DNA of 64,000 bases from Candidatus Hamiltonella defensa 5AT (Acyrthosiphon pisum) (lineage in GTDB: Bacteria; Pseudomonadota; Gammaproteobacteria; Enterobacterales; Enterobacteriaceae): contig NC_012751.1 in the NCBI RefSeq assembly GCF_000021705.1, positions 372,001 through 436,000 on the forward strand, read 5' to 3'. Positions 27,970-37,332 of this stretch are shown piece by piece. The first letter of the stretch is position 1. Each line of letters opens with the position of its first letter. The notes beneath the pieces are model-generated. The model had not been told where the DNA came from and searched no databases. It saw only the letters and a list, made by a program, of their open reading frames with translations. Position numbers and translations under genes: made by a program.

Positions 27970-28551
27970 TTATCCTGTTTTTTCATGGCATTTCATAAAA
28001 TCATTGATCTCTCCTTTAGAGACAGAATCTAGCAAATTTTTCATCTTCTGTAGACGTATTAAGTCTTCATCCTCATTTTCAGTAGAATCCCCCTTGTATA
28101 AAAACCATAAACACTTAATCGACGCCAATGCCCTATCAATGATCTCTGGATCCATTGCACCCGTAATTTTTAATTGCCCCAAACCGCAAGCAATAATAAT
28201 ATTACAGTGACTTACTAAATATGATGTACCGCCATATTTTTCATCTTTTTCTTTTCCCCATTTTTTCCAGAATTGAGGATCTTTTCGTACCAAGTCATCA
28301 GGCCCCAAATCCCAGCTCTCTAGGATATTGCTCAAATATTCACTAATACTCTCGTCTTTAAAGGTTTTATCTTTATACCAATCTTCCAAATATGACAGTG
28401 TATCTGCGCCCAAATCATTACCGAAAGGGCTTGAGTCATCACAGGCATCGTAATAAAAATCTTCTGAAGCCAAGCTCACAAAACGGGGGTGAGAAGTATC
28501 CCTATGTAATCCTTCCTCTGGATCATCATAATAGTAAAGTTGTGTTGACAT
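27970..28551 (-). CDS. Acidic protein of unknown function
   Basis: I do not recognise the family. The product is 193 residues, strongly acidic, rich in Asp, Glu and Tyr near the N terminus (YYYDDPEEGL, DFYYDACDDS), with no signal peptide or membrane segment and a few cysteines. The ATG at 28551 follows AAAAGGAAAAC; a longer frame to 28584 places that ribosome-binding site inside the gene. A (GAAT)4 tract lies 46-61 bases upstream. It is divergent from the tyrosine phosphatase gene. Acidic partners of type III effectors are often chaperones, but this protein is longer than typical ones, so that is speculation. Confidence 0.6.
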   Translation of the reverse strand: MSTQLYYYDDPEEGLHRDTSHPRFVSLASEDFYYDACDDSSPFGNDLGADTLSYLEDWYKDKTFKDESISEYLSNILESWDLGPDDLVRKDPQFWKKWGKEKDEKYGGTSYLVSHCNIIIACGLGQLKITGAMDPEIIDRALASIKCLWFLYKGDSTENEDEDLIRLQKMKNLLDSVSKGEINDFMKCHEKTG

Positions 28552-28834
28552 ATTTAATTTGTTTTCCTTTTGGGGTTTAATCATATTAATAACGATGAAT
28601 GAATGAATGAATAAAAAATAAATTATCTGTTTTTAGTTAGTAACCCAAAAACAGGGTTCTTTTAGAGAAGAACCGTTTCTTTCGAAGAGATACTATCTTT
28701 ATATGTATCAATCTCTTAAAAACAAATTAAGCAGTATTTTATTATAAAATTTATTTAATAAAAACACTGAGTAAGTATAAAAAAGAAGCGTCTTCTATCG
28801 TCTGGGTTTATCTACAAATAAAAAGGGAAACGAT

Positions 28835-30112
28835 ATGCATAGAGTTAATCATCTCTCGACACATCCATCATATGAGAATACAGCATCAACACAATCTACA
28901 GGCTCCTCCCTGCCCAGAGAATTATCATCAGTCAAAAATATAAATCATAGTAAATCGATGCACTATATATCTAGATTGCAAAATCTGCTTGATTTTTGTT
29001 CTAAAGAAAACGACAAAAAACGGATTCTTAGAGAAAGAGAGGGGAAATTCAGGGCGGCTCTTCTTACAAAGGACACCCCTACTGATACAGAAAAAAAAGC
29101 GAATGAAAGCGTTTTGAATTTCGTTAAGGGCTATCAGGTGGATTATAACTGTTTGAAAAGTAACATGAGTAAAGAGGATATAAAAAATCTTGTATTTCAA
29201 AAGACAGATGATAATAAAGTTCTCATTATTGATACCAAGTCCCAAAAAATATCCTGTGGGGCGGCTAGTGTTTTATTGGAATTGACTAATACAGCGGCGC
29301 TTAACATGCCGAATACTTCTATATCTCCATTGCAGGCCCAACCTAATACATTGTCTGAGGTGGATAAATTATGGGAACTCTTAAGTGATTTTAAGAGCAA
29401 AATTGAACAACTAGGAGAAGAGCAACCAGATATTTTTGTAAACAAAAGCGTTAACCGTTTTGTTAATGTGAATAGCATGTCAAGTACAAATGTTGCACCT
29501 AATCTAAGTGCTAACAGGGTCAAGATAGGTGAAGATGAGGTCGCTATTCTGACACAATACCCAAAAGATAATCAGATAGAAGACCAGTTAAGAATGTATC
29601 TGAAAGAGAAAATTGACCATGTAACAGTACTTAGTTCTAATAAAGATATCGAATGTCGAGGGCTGAAAAAATATTTTTCTCCTGATTGCCGTACCGAAGA
29701 AGCAGTTTCTGTTACATCAGAATTGACAGGAAAAAATGAACTTAAGGATGGTACTACATGTGATCATTATTCCCTAAATATCAGGCATGAAAATAACACT
29801 CATGCGGTTAAGCTTTTACATGTGACAAATTGGCCCGATCACGGCGTGATTAGCTCTGAGGATACAATAATGTTAGCAAACGAAGTGGAAAAACATAACA
29901 AAAGGGTGATTCATTGTACGGCTGGTGTGGGTCGCACTGGGGTTCTGGCAGCTACAGTGTCAATGATGAAGCAACAAAAAAATCACATCAGTCTTCAGGA
30001 TGTCATCATTGGGCTTCGTAAACAACGTGCTGCCAATACAGTTCAAACCAAAGACCAGCTAAAACTTTTGGCTGAAATAGCCCATATTTTAAATATTTCT
30101 ATTTTACATTAG
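28835..30112 (+). CDS. YopH/SptP-like protein tyrosine phosphatase, putative type III effector
   Basis: 425-residue protein with a C-terminal protein tyrosine phosphatase domain. The P-loop HCTAGVGRTG is at residues 360-369 (catalytic Cys361, Arg367), the WPD loop (NWPDHG) at about 333-335, and the Q-loop area (VQTKDQLKLL) near the end. The region ANRVKIGEDEVAILTQYP parallels the start of the YopH catalytic domain. The first 200 residues are Ser/Thr/Asn-rich and unlike other families I know, with no Sec signal, as in type III effectors. The likely role is dephosphorylation of host proteins after injection; no secretion apparatus is encoded in the window. AAGGGAAACGAT precedes the ATG. Confidence 0.8.
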   Translation: MHRVNHLSTHPSYENTASTQSTGSSLPRELSSVKNINHSKSMHYISRLQNLLDFCSKENDKKRILREREGKFRAALLTKDTPTDTEKKANESVLNFVKGYQVDYNCLKSNMSKEDIKNLVFQKTDDNKVLIIDTKSQKISCGAASVLLELTNTAALNMPNTSISPLQAQPNTLSEVDKLWELLSDFKSKIEQLGEEQPDIFVNKSVNRFVNVNSMSSTNVAPNLSANRVKIGEDEVAILTQYPKDNQIEDQLRMYLKEKIDHVTVLSSNKDIECRGLKKYFSPDCRTEEAVSVTSELTGKNELKDGTTCDHYSLNIRHENNTHAVKLLHVTNWPDHGVISSEDTIMLANEVEKHNKRVIHCTAGVGRTGVLAATVSMMKQQKNHISLQDVIIGLRKQRAANTVQTKDQLKLLAEIAHILNISILH

Positions 30113-30227
30113 CAGAGCCTGATCATTAATTGACTGGCTGCCGGTTTTTCCCCTGAAGGTTGAGGAAAATAAACTTACAGCCAGAACAATCGAGAAACCG
30201 TTTACATCAAAAACTTTGCAGACTCCA

Positions 30228-30671
30228 TCATGGAGCGTTCGAGTCAATTTTTTGGTCATCGTTATGAATTAAACTGGAATTAACGAACGGGCAAGACAGA
30301 TCGCCTTCAGGACAGATCAGAAAGTTTTTTAATTCTACCTCGCGCTGATGGTTTTTTTCTGCCAGACAACTTTCATAAATCATGGCATATGCTGACCCGC
30401 CTTGACTTCCAGAAGTGGAAAAACGACACGCCGAATCCCGGTACTTTTTTCAGGCATCCTGGGATTTTTTCAGTAATGTTTTTTGTTCACCTTTTACGGC
30501 TTTTGAAACTTTTTGATATGTTTCATTTAACGTTTTTTTGGCCGACTGATATTCCTTTGCTGAGTCTTGGGTCATATCCACTTGCGTTATAAGAGTACCC
30601 GAACGTTCGGCCATTGATGGGAATATTGTAGCAAGGCTAAGTAAAATCAGCGTTTTTTTAAGCATTGACAT
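30228..30671 (-). pseudogene. DUF1311/LprI-like secreted protein, interrupted by a TGA stop
   Basis: The N-terminal ORF encodes a signal peptide (MSMLKKTLILLSLATIFPSMA) and the start of a DUF1311 domain (QSAKKTLNETYQKVSKAVKG), then stops at SQDA-TGA. Reading through gives KKYRDSACRF, GGSAYAMIYESCLAEKN and CPEGDLSCPF, which is the conserved second half of the family, to a TGA at 30228-30230. The family usually has Trp after the QRA-type motif, so TGG to TGA is the probable lesion. Intact relatives are periplasmic, and some inhibit lysozyme. Confidence 0.78.
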
Positions 30672-30995
30672 TTCCTATTATTAAATACTGAAAAAGATTA
30701 AGTTTAAGTGAGTAAACCACACCCTTTGTTCTTCATGAAATTGAATCAAATAACGCATCAAGAAACCAGGTTTTCCAGAAAAAACGAGACCACTTACATG
30801 GGATAGTACCTGTTTTTCATCTTTTATCATCCTCAAAAAAACAAATCTTATTTTAACATTGACTTTGTTAATAGTTGATATGTCAGCATTTCTTGAAATT
30901 TAAGATTATTCCTATATTAAAAAATAGAGCGAAAAGTAACCTTGAGATCCTTATTTAAAAATATGACATTTAAATTTATTAAAGGAATAAAAATC

Positions 30996-32618
30996 ATGAT
31001 TACACGCGCTCGAAAATTGACTCATAAACAAATCAAATCTAAAAATTTAAATAAAATTTTAGAAAATGAAATCAAAAATACATTAACGGCTACGTACAAT
31101 TGGAATGGAGAAAAAAAATATGGGCAAAGTGTCTTTTTAAATTTTTCATTTGATATTAAAAAAAATCCTTCAAAAGGATCAGATAAAAAAGTATTTGGAA
31201 AACCGATATTGTTTACTCAAAATCAAATTCAAAAAGTGAAATTAATTTTGCAATTTTATTCTGATGTCGCCAATGTTCATTTTAATGAACACAAAGAAGA
31301 AGATATTAATAAAAAAATTCATCTTATTTTTTTTAATTATATTAAAATCACCCCTAAAAGTAGATTTAAAAGAGGAGCTGCTTATCTCCCTAGTAGGGAT
31401 GGTACAAGCCCTATTTGGATTAATGCAGAGCTAGAAGATAACTTAAATCCAAATTCAAAAAATTTGGGAAATTTTACTTTAAATCATGAAATCGGCCATG
31501 CTTTGGGGCTAAGACATTCACATATCAGTAAATCTTATACTAATAAAATCAGTGTGATGAGTTACTATAAAGAGTTTCAATACAATGGCTATTATCCATC
31601 TGGCCCTCAAATGTATGACATCGCATCCGTTCAGTATCTTTATGGAGCTAATCTTGAAACACGTATCGGTAATACCATTTATGGTTTCAATTCTAATTCT
31701 GGCCGGCCTTATCTTAGTGCGGAAAATGCGGATGATCCCCTGATTTTTTGTGTTTGGGACGCGGGTGGCATCGATACTTTCGATTTTTCTGGTTATCGTC
31801 AAAATCAAAGAATCAATTTAAAATCGAGCCAATTTTCTGATGTCGGGGGATTAAAAAACAATGTCTCTATTGCATACAGGGTCATCATTGAAAATGCGAT
31901 CAGCGGCTCTGGAGATGACGAAATTATAGGCAATGAAGTGGATAATGTTTTACGAGGAGGCAAAGGTGCCGACCTTATTTACGGTGAGCAAGGGTGTGAT
32001 CGGCTTTTTGGAGAAGAAGGAAACGACCGTTTATACGGTGGGGAAGGGGCTGATAAATTAGTGGGGGGCAGGGGCTCCGATCAACTTTGGGGAGGAAAAG
32101 ATAACGACTATCTTTTGGGTGGAGAAGACCAGGACTTTTTGTTTGGAGGCCAAGGAAACGATCCTCTGGTAGGAGGAAGAGGAAGAGATCAACTTTGGGG
32201 AGAAAAAGGAGACGATACTTTGCTGGGAGAGATGGGGGATGATTGGCTTTCAGGCGGAATAGGGTCAGATAAACTCACAGGAGGCCCAGGAAGGGATATA
32301 TTTGTTTATCAAACTTGTGATGACTCTTCGACACTATCTACTGATACCATTTGTGATTTTGAAGTGGGCATTGACAAAATAGACCTATCTCGTATCACGA
32401 ATAATATCAAAAATATTCAGTTTGTAGATCGATTTCACTTTAAAGGCCAAACAGAAATTCAACAACGTCATAATAGTATTCTTAATATTACTTATCTCAT
32501 GATTGATTTTTCTGATTCTATTGAAAAAAATTCATTGAATAATAACGATATGATGATCAAATTCACTGGAAATAAAAAACTCACCGCCAACGATTTTATT
32601 TTTTCTCGCTTTATATAA
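30996..32618 (+). CDS. Serralysin-type RTX metalloprotease (M10B)
   Basis: Secreted zinc endopeptidase of 540 residues. The catalytic motif HEIGHALGLRH (His164, Glu165, His168, His174) fits HEXXHXXGXXH, and the Met-turn SVMSYY follows at Met188. From about residue 300 there is a row of RTX nonapeptides (GGKGADLIYG, GGEGADKLVG, GGQGNDPLVG and others) that bind calcium. The C-terminal M10 domain (FEVGIDKIDLS, then NDFIFSR) is typical of type I secretion signals. AAAGGA lies 9 bases before the chosen ATG; an upstream TTG start is less likely. No inhibitor or prtDEF-like exporter is adjacent. Probable virulence or insect-tissue protease. Confidence 0.9.
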   Translation: MITRARKLTHKQIKSKNLNKILENEIKNTLTATYNWNGEKKYGQSVFLNFSFDIKKNPSKGSDKKVFGKPILFTQNQIQKVKLILQFYSDVANVHFNEHKEEDINKKIHLIFFNYIKITPKSRFKRGAAYLPSRDGTSPIWINAELEDNLNPNSKNLGNFTLNHEIGHALGLRHSHISKSYTNKISVMSYYKEFQYNGYYPSGPQMYDIASVQYLYGANLETRIGNTIYGFNSNSGRPYLSAENADDPLIFCVWDAGGIDTFDFSGYRQNQRINLKSSQFSDVGGLKNNVSIAYRVIIENAISGSGDDEIIGNEVDNVLRGGKGADLIYGEQGCDRLFGEEGNDRLYGGEGADKLVGGRGSDQLWGGKDNDYLLGGEDQDFLFGGQGNDPLVGGRGRDQLWGEKGDDTLLGEMGDDWLSGGIGSDKLTGGPGRDIFVYQTCDDSSTLSTDTICDFEVGIDKIDLSRITNNIKNIQFVDRFHFKGQTEIQQRHNSILNITYLMIDFSDSIEKNSLNNNDMMIKFTGNKKLTANDFIFSRFI

Positions 32619-32649
32619 ATATCAAATAGTATTTATACGTTATACGTGA

Positions 32650-32690
32650 CTTCACGCATGGTAAAATTTTAATGCGTGAAGATTTTATAT
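32650..32690 (+). terminator. Terminator after the serralysin gene
   Basis: Perfect 10-bp stem CTTCACGCAT/ATGCGTGAAG with a 12-base loop, then ATTTTATATTTTT. It overlaps the last codons of the convergent proY and may also act as its terminator. Confidence 0.75.
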
Positions 32691-34049
32691 TTTTGATTTT
32701 TTCTGATAAAAAATTTTTAAATAGTAACTCAATATTAATAATATTAACCAGACGCATCCCATAAAAAGGGAAATACGTGTGCTGGGAAAGCAGCCGATTA
32801 ATACCATAATAAAAACAAGAAATACGATTCCAATAGCAGAGGTAATAACCCCTCCTAATAGTGGAAATTCTAATTTTTTCTTTTCTTCTTTCGTTAAAGA
32901 GCAACGAAAAGAAATTTGAGAAAACAAGATCATGATCCATACGAATACAGTCGCAAAAGTGGCAAGTGAGGCAATCACCAAAAATACTTTATCGGGCATG
33001 ATGTAATTGAGATACACCGCAATCAACATCGCCATCATCATAAAGAGCACGCTCACCCAAGGAGCACCGCGTTGAGAAATTTTATTCAACATTTTGGGAG
33101 AATGCCCTTGCTCTGCCATGCCATTTAACATTCGGCCAACGCCAAAAACATCGCTATTAATCGCAGAGACAGAGGCAGTTATCACAACAAAATTCAAAAT
33201 ACCAGCAGCGACCGTGATGCCAATATGTTGAAAGGTCAATACGAAGGGGCTACCTTGCGTGCCGATTTGATTCCAGGGAAAGATAGACATAATCACGAAC
33301 AAGGTCCCCACGTAAAAAACAAGAATACGTAATGGCACGGAATTAATGGCTTTAGGAATAGATTTTTTAGGATCTTTCGCTTCACCAGCAGTGATCCCTA
33401 TAATTTCAATGCCGCCATAAGCAAACATCACCACCTGGAGTGATAAAATCATCCCCAAAATACCATGGCTAAAAAAGCCCCCGTTAACCCATAAATTCTG
33501 GATACCCGTCGGTTTACCGCCGTTACCAATCCCCCAAACGATCACACCAACGCCGACCAGTATCATTAAAATGATGGTGGCCACTTTAAAAAATGAAAAC
33601 CAGAATTCTAATTCGCCAAATACATGGACACTCATCAAATTAATACTACCGATAATCAGCACTATGCTTAATACCCAAATCCAATGAGGTACTTCTGGGA
33701 ACCAGACTCCCATATAAACGCCAAAGGCCGTTACGTCGGCAATGGCCACAATCAAAATTTCAAAACAGTATGTCCAGCCTATAACATAACCGGCCATAGG
33801 GCCTAAATATTGCTCTGCATACAGAGAAAAAGAGCTTGATTTTGGGTTATTCACCGCCATTTCACCCAAGGCTCGCATAATGACGAAGGCAGCGAGGCCA
33901 CCCATCATATAAGCCAGTAAAACACTAGGGCCTGCCATTTTGATCGCATCGGCTGAACCATAAAATAAACCCGTTCCAATCGCTGATCCCAATGCCATAA
34001 AACGGATATGGCGGGCATTTAAGCTGCGTTTTAGTGTATTTTTAGCCAT
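32685..34049 (-). CDS. proY: Proline-specific permease ProY (AroP family)
   Basis: Inner-membrane APC-superfamily amino acid transporter of 454 residues with about twelve membrane segments. Long stretches match E. coli ProY: RHIRFMALGSAIGTGLFYGS, AGPSVLLAYMMGGLAAF, GYVIGWTYCFEILIVAIADV and FAYGGIEIIGITAGEAKDP. The GSAIGTGLF motif is the substrate-site unwound helix 1. The specificity is inferred from E. coli ProY and has not been shown for this species. Confidence 0.88.
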   Translation of the reverse strand: MAKNTLKRSLNARHIRFMALGSAIGTGLFYGSADAIKMAGPSVLLAYMMGGLAAFVIMRALGEMAVNNPKSSSFSLYAEQYLGPMAGYVIGWTYCFEILIVAIADVTAFGVYMGVWFPEVPHWIWVLSIVLIIGSINLMSVHVFGELEFWFSFFKVATIILMILVGVGVIVWGIGNGGKPTGIQNLWVNGGFFSHGILGMILSLQVVMFAYGGIEIIGITAGEAKDPKKSIPKAINSVPLRILVFYVGTLFVIMSIFPWNQIGTQGSPFVLTFQHIGITVAAGILNFVVITASVSAINSDVFGVGRMLNGMAEQGHSPKMLNKISQRGAPWVSVLFMMMAMLIAVYLNYIMPDKVFLVIASLATFATVFVWIMILFSQISFRCSLTKEEKKKLEFPLLGGVITSAIGIVFLVFIMVLIGCFPSTRISLFMGCVWLILLILSYYLKIFYQKKSKI

Positions 34050-34055
34050 GGTTTC

Positions 34056-34718
34056 CTAACAGATATGCAAAAATTCTTGCCTGGTATTTTGACTGGATTT
34101 AAATAATCCCCTTAAAGAGGTCGTTCTCGTCACGCTGCTTCTATCACAAATGCCACGGGCCTTGACACAATAATGAGTCGCATCAATTGACACCGCCACA
34201 TTTTCAGTCGCTAACAACGTTTGTAATGCCAAAATAATTTGCTGGGTTAATCTTTCCTGAACCTGCGGCCGCTGAGAAAAAAATTGCACCACCCGATTTA
34301 TCTTCGATAAACCAATAATATAATCTTTAGGAATGTAAGCTACAGTGGCTTTACCATCAATGCTCGCAAAATGATGTTCACAAGTACTACTCAGACTGAT
34401 GTCATGTACTGTGATCATTTCATCTACCTGCATTTTATTTTGAATAAGAGTAATTTCAGGAAAATGAGCATAATCCAACCCTAAAAAAATTTCATCGACA
34501 TACATTGATGCAATGCGAGAAGGCGTTTTAGAGAGACTGTCATCTCTTAAATCAAGATTTAATAGTTCCATGATCTGGGTGATATGCTTTTCAATATGAG
34601 ATCTACGAGTTGCAGCATCTAATAACCCGTTTTCAGGATCCATATTGAAAGGATTCTCAAGCCCATGTTTGACAAGCGCTTCATGAACTTGACGAGCTTC
34701 TTTACTGAATGATGACAT
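34056..34718 (-). CDS. folE: GTP cyclohydrolase I
   Basis: Makes 7,8-dihydroneopterin triphosphate from GTP, the first step of folate synthesis. The 220 residues match E. coli FolE (222 aa): QIMELLNLDLRDDSL, MYVDEIFLGLDYA, STCEHHF (zinc ligands Cys and His), GLSKINRVVQFF and DATHYCVKARGI (second zinc Cys). The start at 34718 gives MSSFSKEA and has GGAG upstream. Only 6 bases separate it from proY, so the two may be cotranscribed. Confidence 0.95.
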   Translation of the reverse strand: MSSFSKEARQVHEALVKHGLENPFNMDPENGLLDAATRRSHIEKHITQIMELLNLDLRDDSLSKTPSRIASMYVDEIFLGLDYAHFPEITLIQNKMQVDEMITVHDISLSSTCEHHFASIDGKATVAYIPKDYIIGLSKINRVVQFFSQRPQVQERLTQQIILALQTLLATENVAVSIDATHYCVKARGICDRSSVTRTTSLRGLFKSSQNTRQEFLHIC

Positions 34719-34798
34719 TTTTTCTCCAATCAACTGAGGGCGCTTTTAAAAAATCATTACATCGCCGCAAATATATGTGACATGTTGTTGCGCCGTCA

Positions 34799-36391
34799 TT
34801 AAGGTTGAATCCCTTGGCTCAGTAAATATTCTTCATAATTTCCCCTGAAATTCTTCACTTTGTCAGGCATTATTTCAATAATTCGGGTGGCCAGTGAATT
34901 CACAAATTCACGATCATGAGAGACGAATATCAGCGTGCCTTCATATTTTTCCAAGGCAAGATTAAGCGATTCAATAGATTCCATATCCAAATGGTTGGTG
35001 GGTTCGTCCATAATGAGAATATTTGGGCACTGCATCATCAGCTTGCCGAAGAGCATTCTCCCTTTTTCTCCTCCAGATAACACTTTAACTGATTTTTTGA
35101 TGTCGTCTTGATTAAACAATAAACGGCCTAATATGCTCCTTACAGCTTGTTCATCGTCTTTTTCCTGCTTCCATTGCGTCATCCAGTCTAATACCGTCAT
35201 TTCAATTTCAAAGTCATGAGCATGATCCTGAGCGTAATAACCGATGTTGCTATTTTCTGACCATTTTACATGGCCTTCATCTGGGGGTAACTCACCAATT
35301 AAAGTTTTCAGTAATGTGGTTTTACCAATTCCATTAGCGCCTAATACGGCCACCTTTTCGCCGACTTCAATCATCAGGTTGAGCCCTTTAAAAAGAGTGC
35401 TATCAAACCCTTTCGCTAATTTATTCACTTCTAGTGCATTTCTGAATAATTTTTTCTCTTGCTCAAAACGAATAAATGGATTTTGACGACTCGTGGCCTT
35501 AACTTCATCAAATTGAATTTTTTCAATTTGTCGAGCGCGTGAAGTCGCTTGTTTAGACTTGGATGCATTCGCACTAAAACGATTGACAAAAGATTGTAAT
35601 TCAGAAATTTGTGCCTTTTTCTTGGCATTTTCTGCGAGTAAATGCTCACGAGCCTGGGTCGCGGCGTACATATATTGGTCGTAATTTCCGGGATAAATGC
35701 GCAACTCGCCGTAATCCAGATCCGCCATATGGGTGCAAACCATGTTAAGAAAATGACGATCGTGGGAAATAATGATCATTGTACTGCTACGTTGGTTTAG
35801 TGTTTGCTCCAACCAGCGGATCGTATCAATATCTAAATTATTGGTGGGTTCATCCAGCAGCAGTATGTCAGGATCGGAAAACAACGCTTGTGCTAACAAC
35901 ACCCTCAACTTCCAGCCAGGTGCAATATCGCTCATGGGGCCATTATGTTTTTCAGTAGGTATACCAACACCCAATAACAACTCACCGGCACGAGATTCTG
36001 CACTATAACCATCCATCTCCCCATAAGCGACTTCCAGATCTGCGACTCTATATCCGTCTTCTTCTGTCATTTCAGGCAACGCATAAATGCGATCACGCTC
36101 TTCCTTTAATTTCCATAGTTCGTTATGTCCCATCACCACGGTATCTAAAACACTGTATTTTTCGAAAGCAAATTGATCTTGACGAAGTTTCCCAATCCGT
36201 TCGTTCACATCAAGTGAAACCTGCCCGTTTGTCGCAGTGAGATCTTTACCTAAAATCTTCATAAAAGTGGATTTACCACATCCATTAGCACCAATTAAAC
36301 CGTAGCGATTTCCTTTGCCAAATTTTACGGAAATGTTTTCGAATAAAGGCTGACTGCCAAACTGCATGGTAATATTGTGAGTATTTAACAC
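34799..36391 (-). CDS. ybiT: ABC-F ribosome-associated ATPase YbiT
   Basis: ABC-F family protein with two ATPase domains and no membrane segments, expected to act on ribosomes (energy-dependent translational throttle type). It has 530 residues, equal to E. coli YbiT, with high similarity throughout. The two Walker A motifs are GANGCGKST and GANGIGKTT. The signature in the second domain is LSGGEKGR. Both Walker B motifs are present (LLLDEPTNNLD and LIMDEPTNHLD). The P-site tRNA interaction linker (SKQATSRARQIEKI) lies between the domains. Confidence 0.94.
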   Translation of the reverse strand: MLNTHNITMQFGSQPLFENISVKFGKGNRYGLIGANGCGKSTFMKILGKDLTATNGQVSLDVNERIGKLRQDQFAFEKYSVLDTVVMGHNELWKLKEERDRIYALPEMTEEDGYRVADLEVAYGEMDGYSAESRAGELLLGVGIPTEKHNGPMSDIAPGWKLRVLLAQALFSDPDILLLDEPTNNLDIDTIRWLEQTLNQRSSTMIIISHDRHFLNMVCTHMADLDYGELRIYPGNYDQYMYAATQAREHLLAENAKKKAQISELQSFVNRFSANASKSKQATSRARQIEKIQFDEVKATSRQNPFIRFEQEKKLFRNALEVNKLAKGFDSTLFKGLNLMIEVGEKVAVLGANGIGKTTLLKTLIGELPPDEGHVKWSENSNIGYYAQDHAHDFEIEMTVLDWMTQWKQEKDDEQAVRSILGRLLFNQDDIKKSVKVLSGGEKGRMLFGKLMMQCPNILIMDEPTNHLDMESIESLNLALEKYEGTLIFVSHDREFVNSLATRIIEIMPDKVKNFRGNYEEYLLSQGIQP

Positions 36392-36504
36392 TGAATCGAT
36401 CTCTATTTATGAAAAGGGGATATTGAATAATATGAAAGGAAGATTATAAGTAATGACACCCAAAATTGATAGCGGGCCTGAGAGAGCAGATTTTTTTTAA
36501 AAGA

Positions 36505-36690
36505 AGCGAAGCTGCTTTACCTTCCGCCTGACTCCCCTGATTTTAACCCGATAGAAATGGCATTTTCTCAGTTGAAATCTTGACTCAGGAAAGCGGCTAC
36601 AAGAACCATTCAAATTTTTATGAATAGCTCACGCTATCGACCTCATTTCCTGCAACGACTATTACAACTCATTCGTTGCTGAGGATATAA
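36505..36690 (+). mobile_element. IS630-family transposase 3' fragment
   Basis: Translates as LLYLPPDSPDFNPIEMAFSQLK, the region of the third catalytic acid of IS630-type DDE transposases, then a stop and a degenerate tail. The rest of the element is missing. The sequence differs from the full-length IS630 copies at 43.8 kb and 59.4 kb, so it is a separate old insertion. Confidence 0.7.
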
Positions 36691-36732
36691 ACCAGAATAG
36701 ACAGAAACCGCTCTGGTCTGGGCTCATACAAT

Positions 36733-37290
36733 TTAATGTTCACCTTCTATTATCATTTTTATTTTTTTCAAAATAAATAAAATGCTATCAGCATTATTAA
36801 AAATAATATTCACTTTAAATTTTACTGTTTTTTGCAAATTCTCCATAAAACTATCGATATCAAATTTATCCATAACAGCAGTATTATTATGACTCAGTAG
36901 TAAATCCTCATATATTAGTAGCATCTTTGAAATTCCAATAAAATTCGCATCTGAGGGAGAATCTGATAATGATCCAATGATATTTCCGTGATGATCTCTT
37001 GAAAAAAGAAAAAAGTCATTCGCAAGATTTTTTTCTGTCAGCATGCCTGCTAATATAGTGTCGTGTAAATTTGCAGGGATGGCCTTTACTTTAGCCACTT
37101 CTAATCCAGTAGAATGATGAACACCTAAAGAATATTTACCCTCTGGGTTTTGTTTATAATATAAACCTTTTACATTCCTTGTATATAAATCATGTTTTAC
37201 ATGCATAGGGATCACATCCATAGGGATTTTTATCACCGTTTCGTTACTTGTTTTATTCGTAATACTGTAAATATCATTTTGTAATTTCAT
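36733..37290 (-). CDS. Protein of unknown function, partner of the 772-residue protein
   Basis: 185 residues, no recognised domain, no signal peptide. The middle reads HSTGLEVAKVKAIPANLHD and FFLFSRDHHGNIIGSL, and the end is Lys/Ile-rich. It starts 42 bases after the stop of the large upstream gene on the same strand and shares its extreme AT bias, so the two probably form one operon acquired together. A role as chaperone, immunity or modifying protein for the larger product is possible but unsupported. No strong ribosome-binding site precedes the ATG. Confidence 0.6.
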   Translation of the reverse strand: MKLQNDIYSITNKTSNETVIKIPMDVIPMHVKHDLYTRNVKGLYYKQNPEGKYSLGVHHSTGLEVAKVKAIPANLHDTILAGMLTEKNLANDFFLFSRDHHGNIIGSLSDSPSDANFIGISKMLLIYEDLLLSHNNTAVMDKFDIDSFMENLQKTVKFKVNIIFNNADSILFILKKIKMIIEGEH

Positions 37291-37332
37291 CAGTGACCGT
37301 AAAATGATTCTAGTATTATTGCAACAGGTGAT

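Noticed and set aside
30389..30592. 67-codon plus-strand frame
   Set aside because: It lies opposite the DUF1311 pseudogene and looks random.
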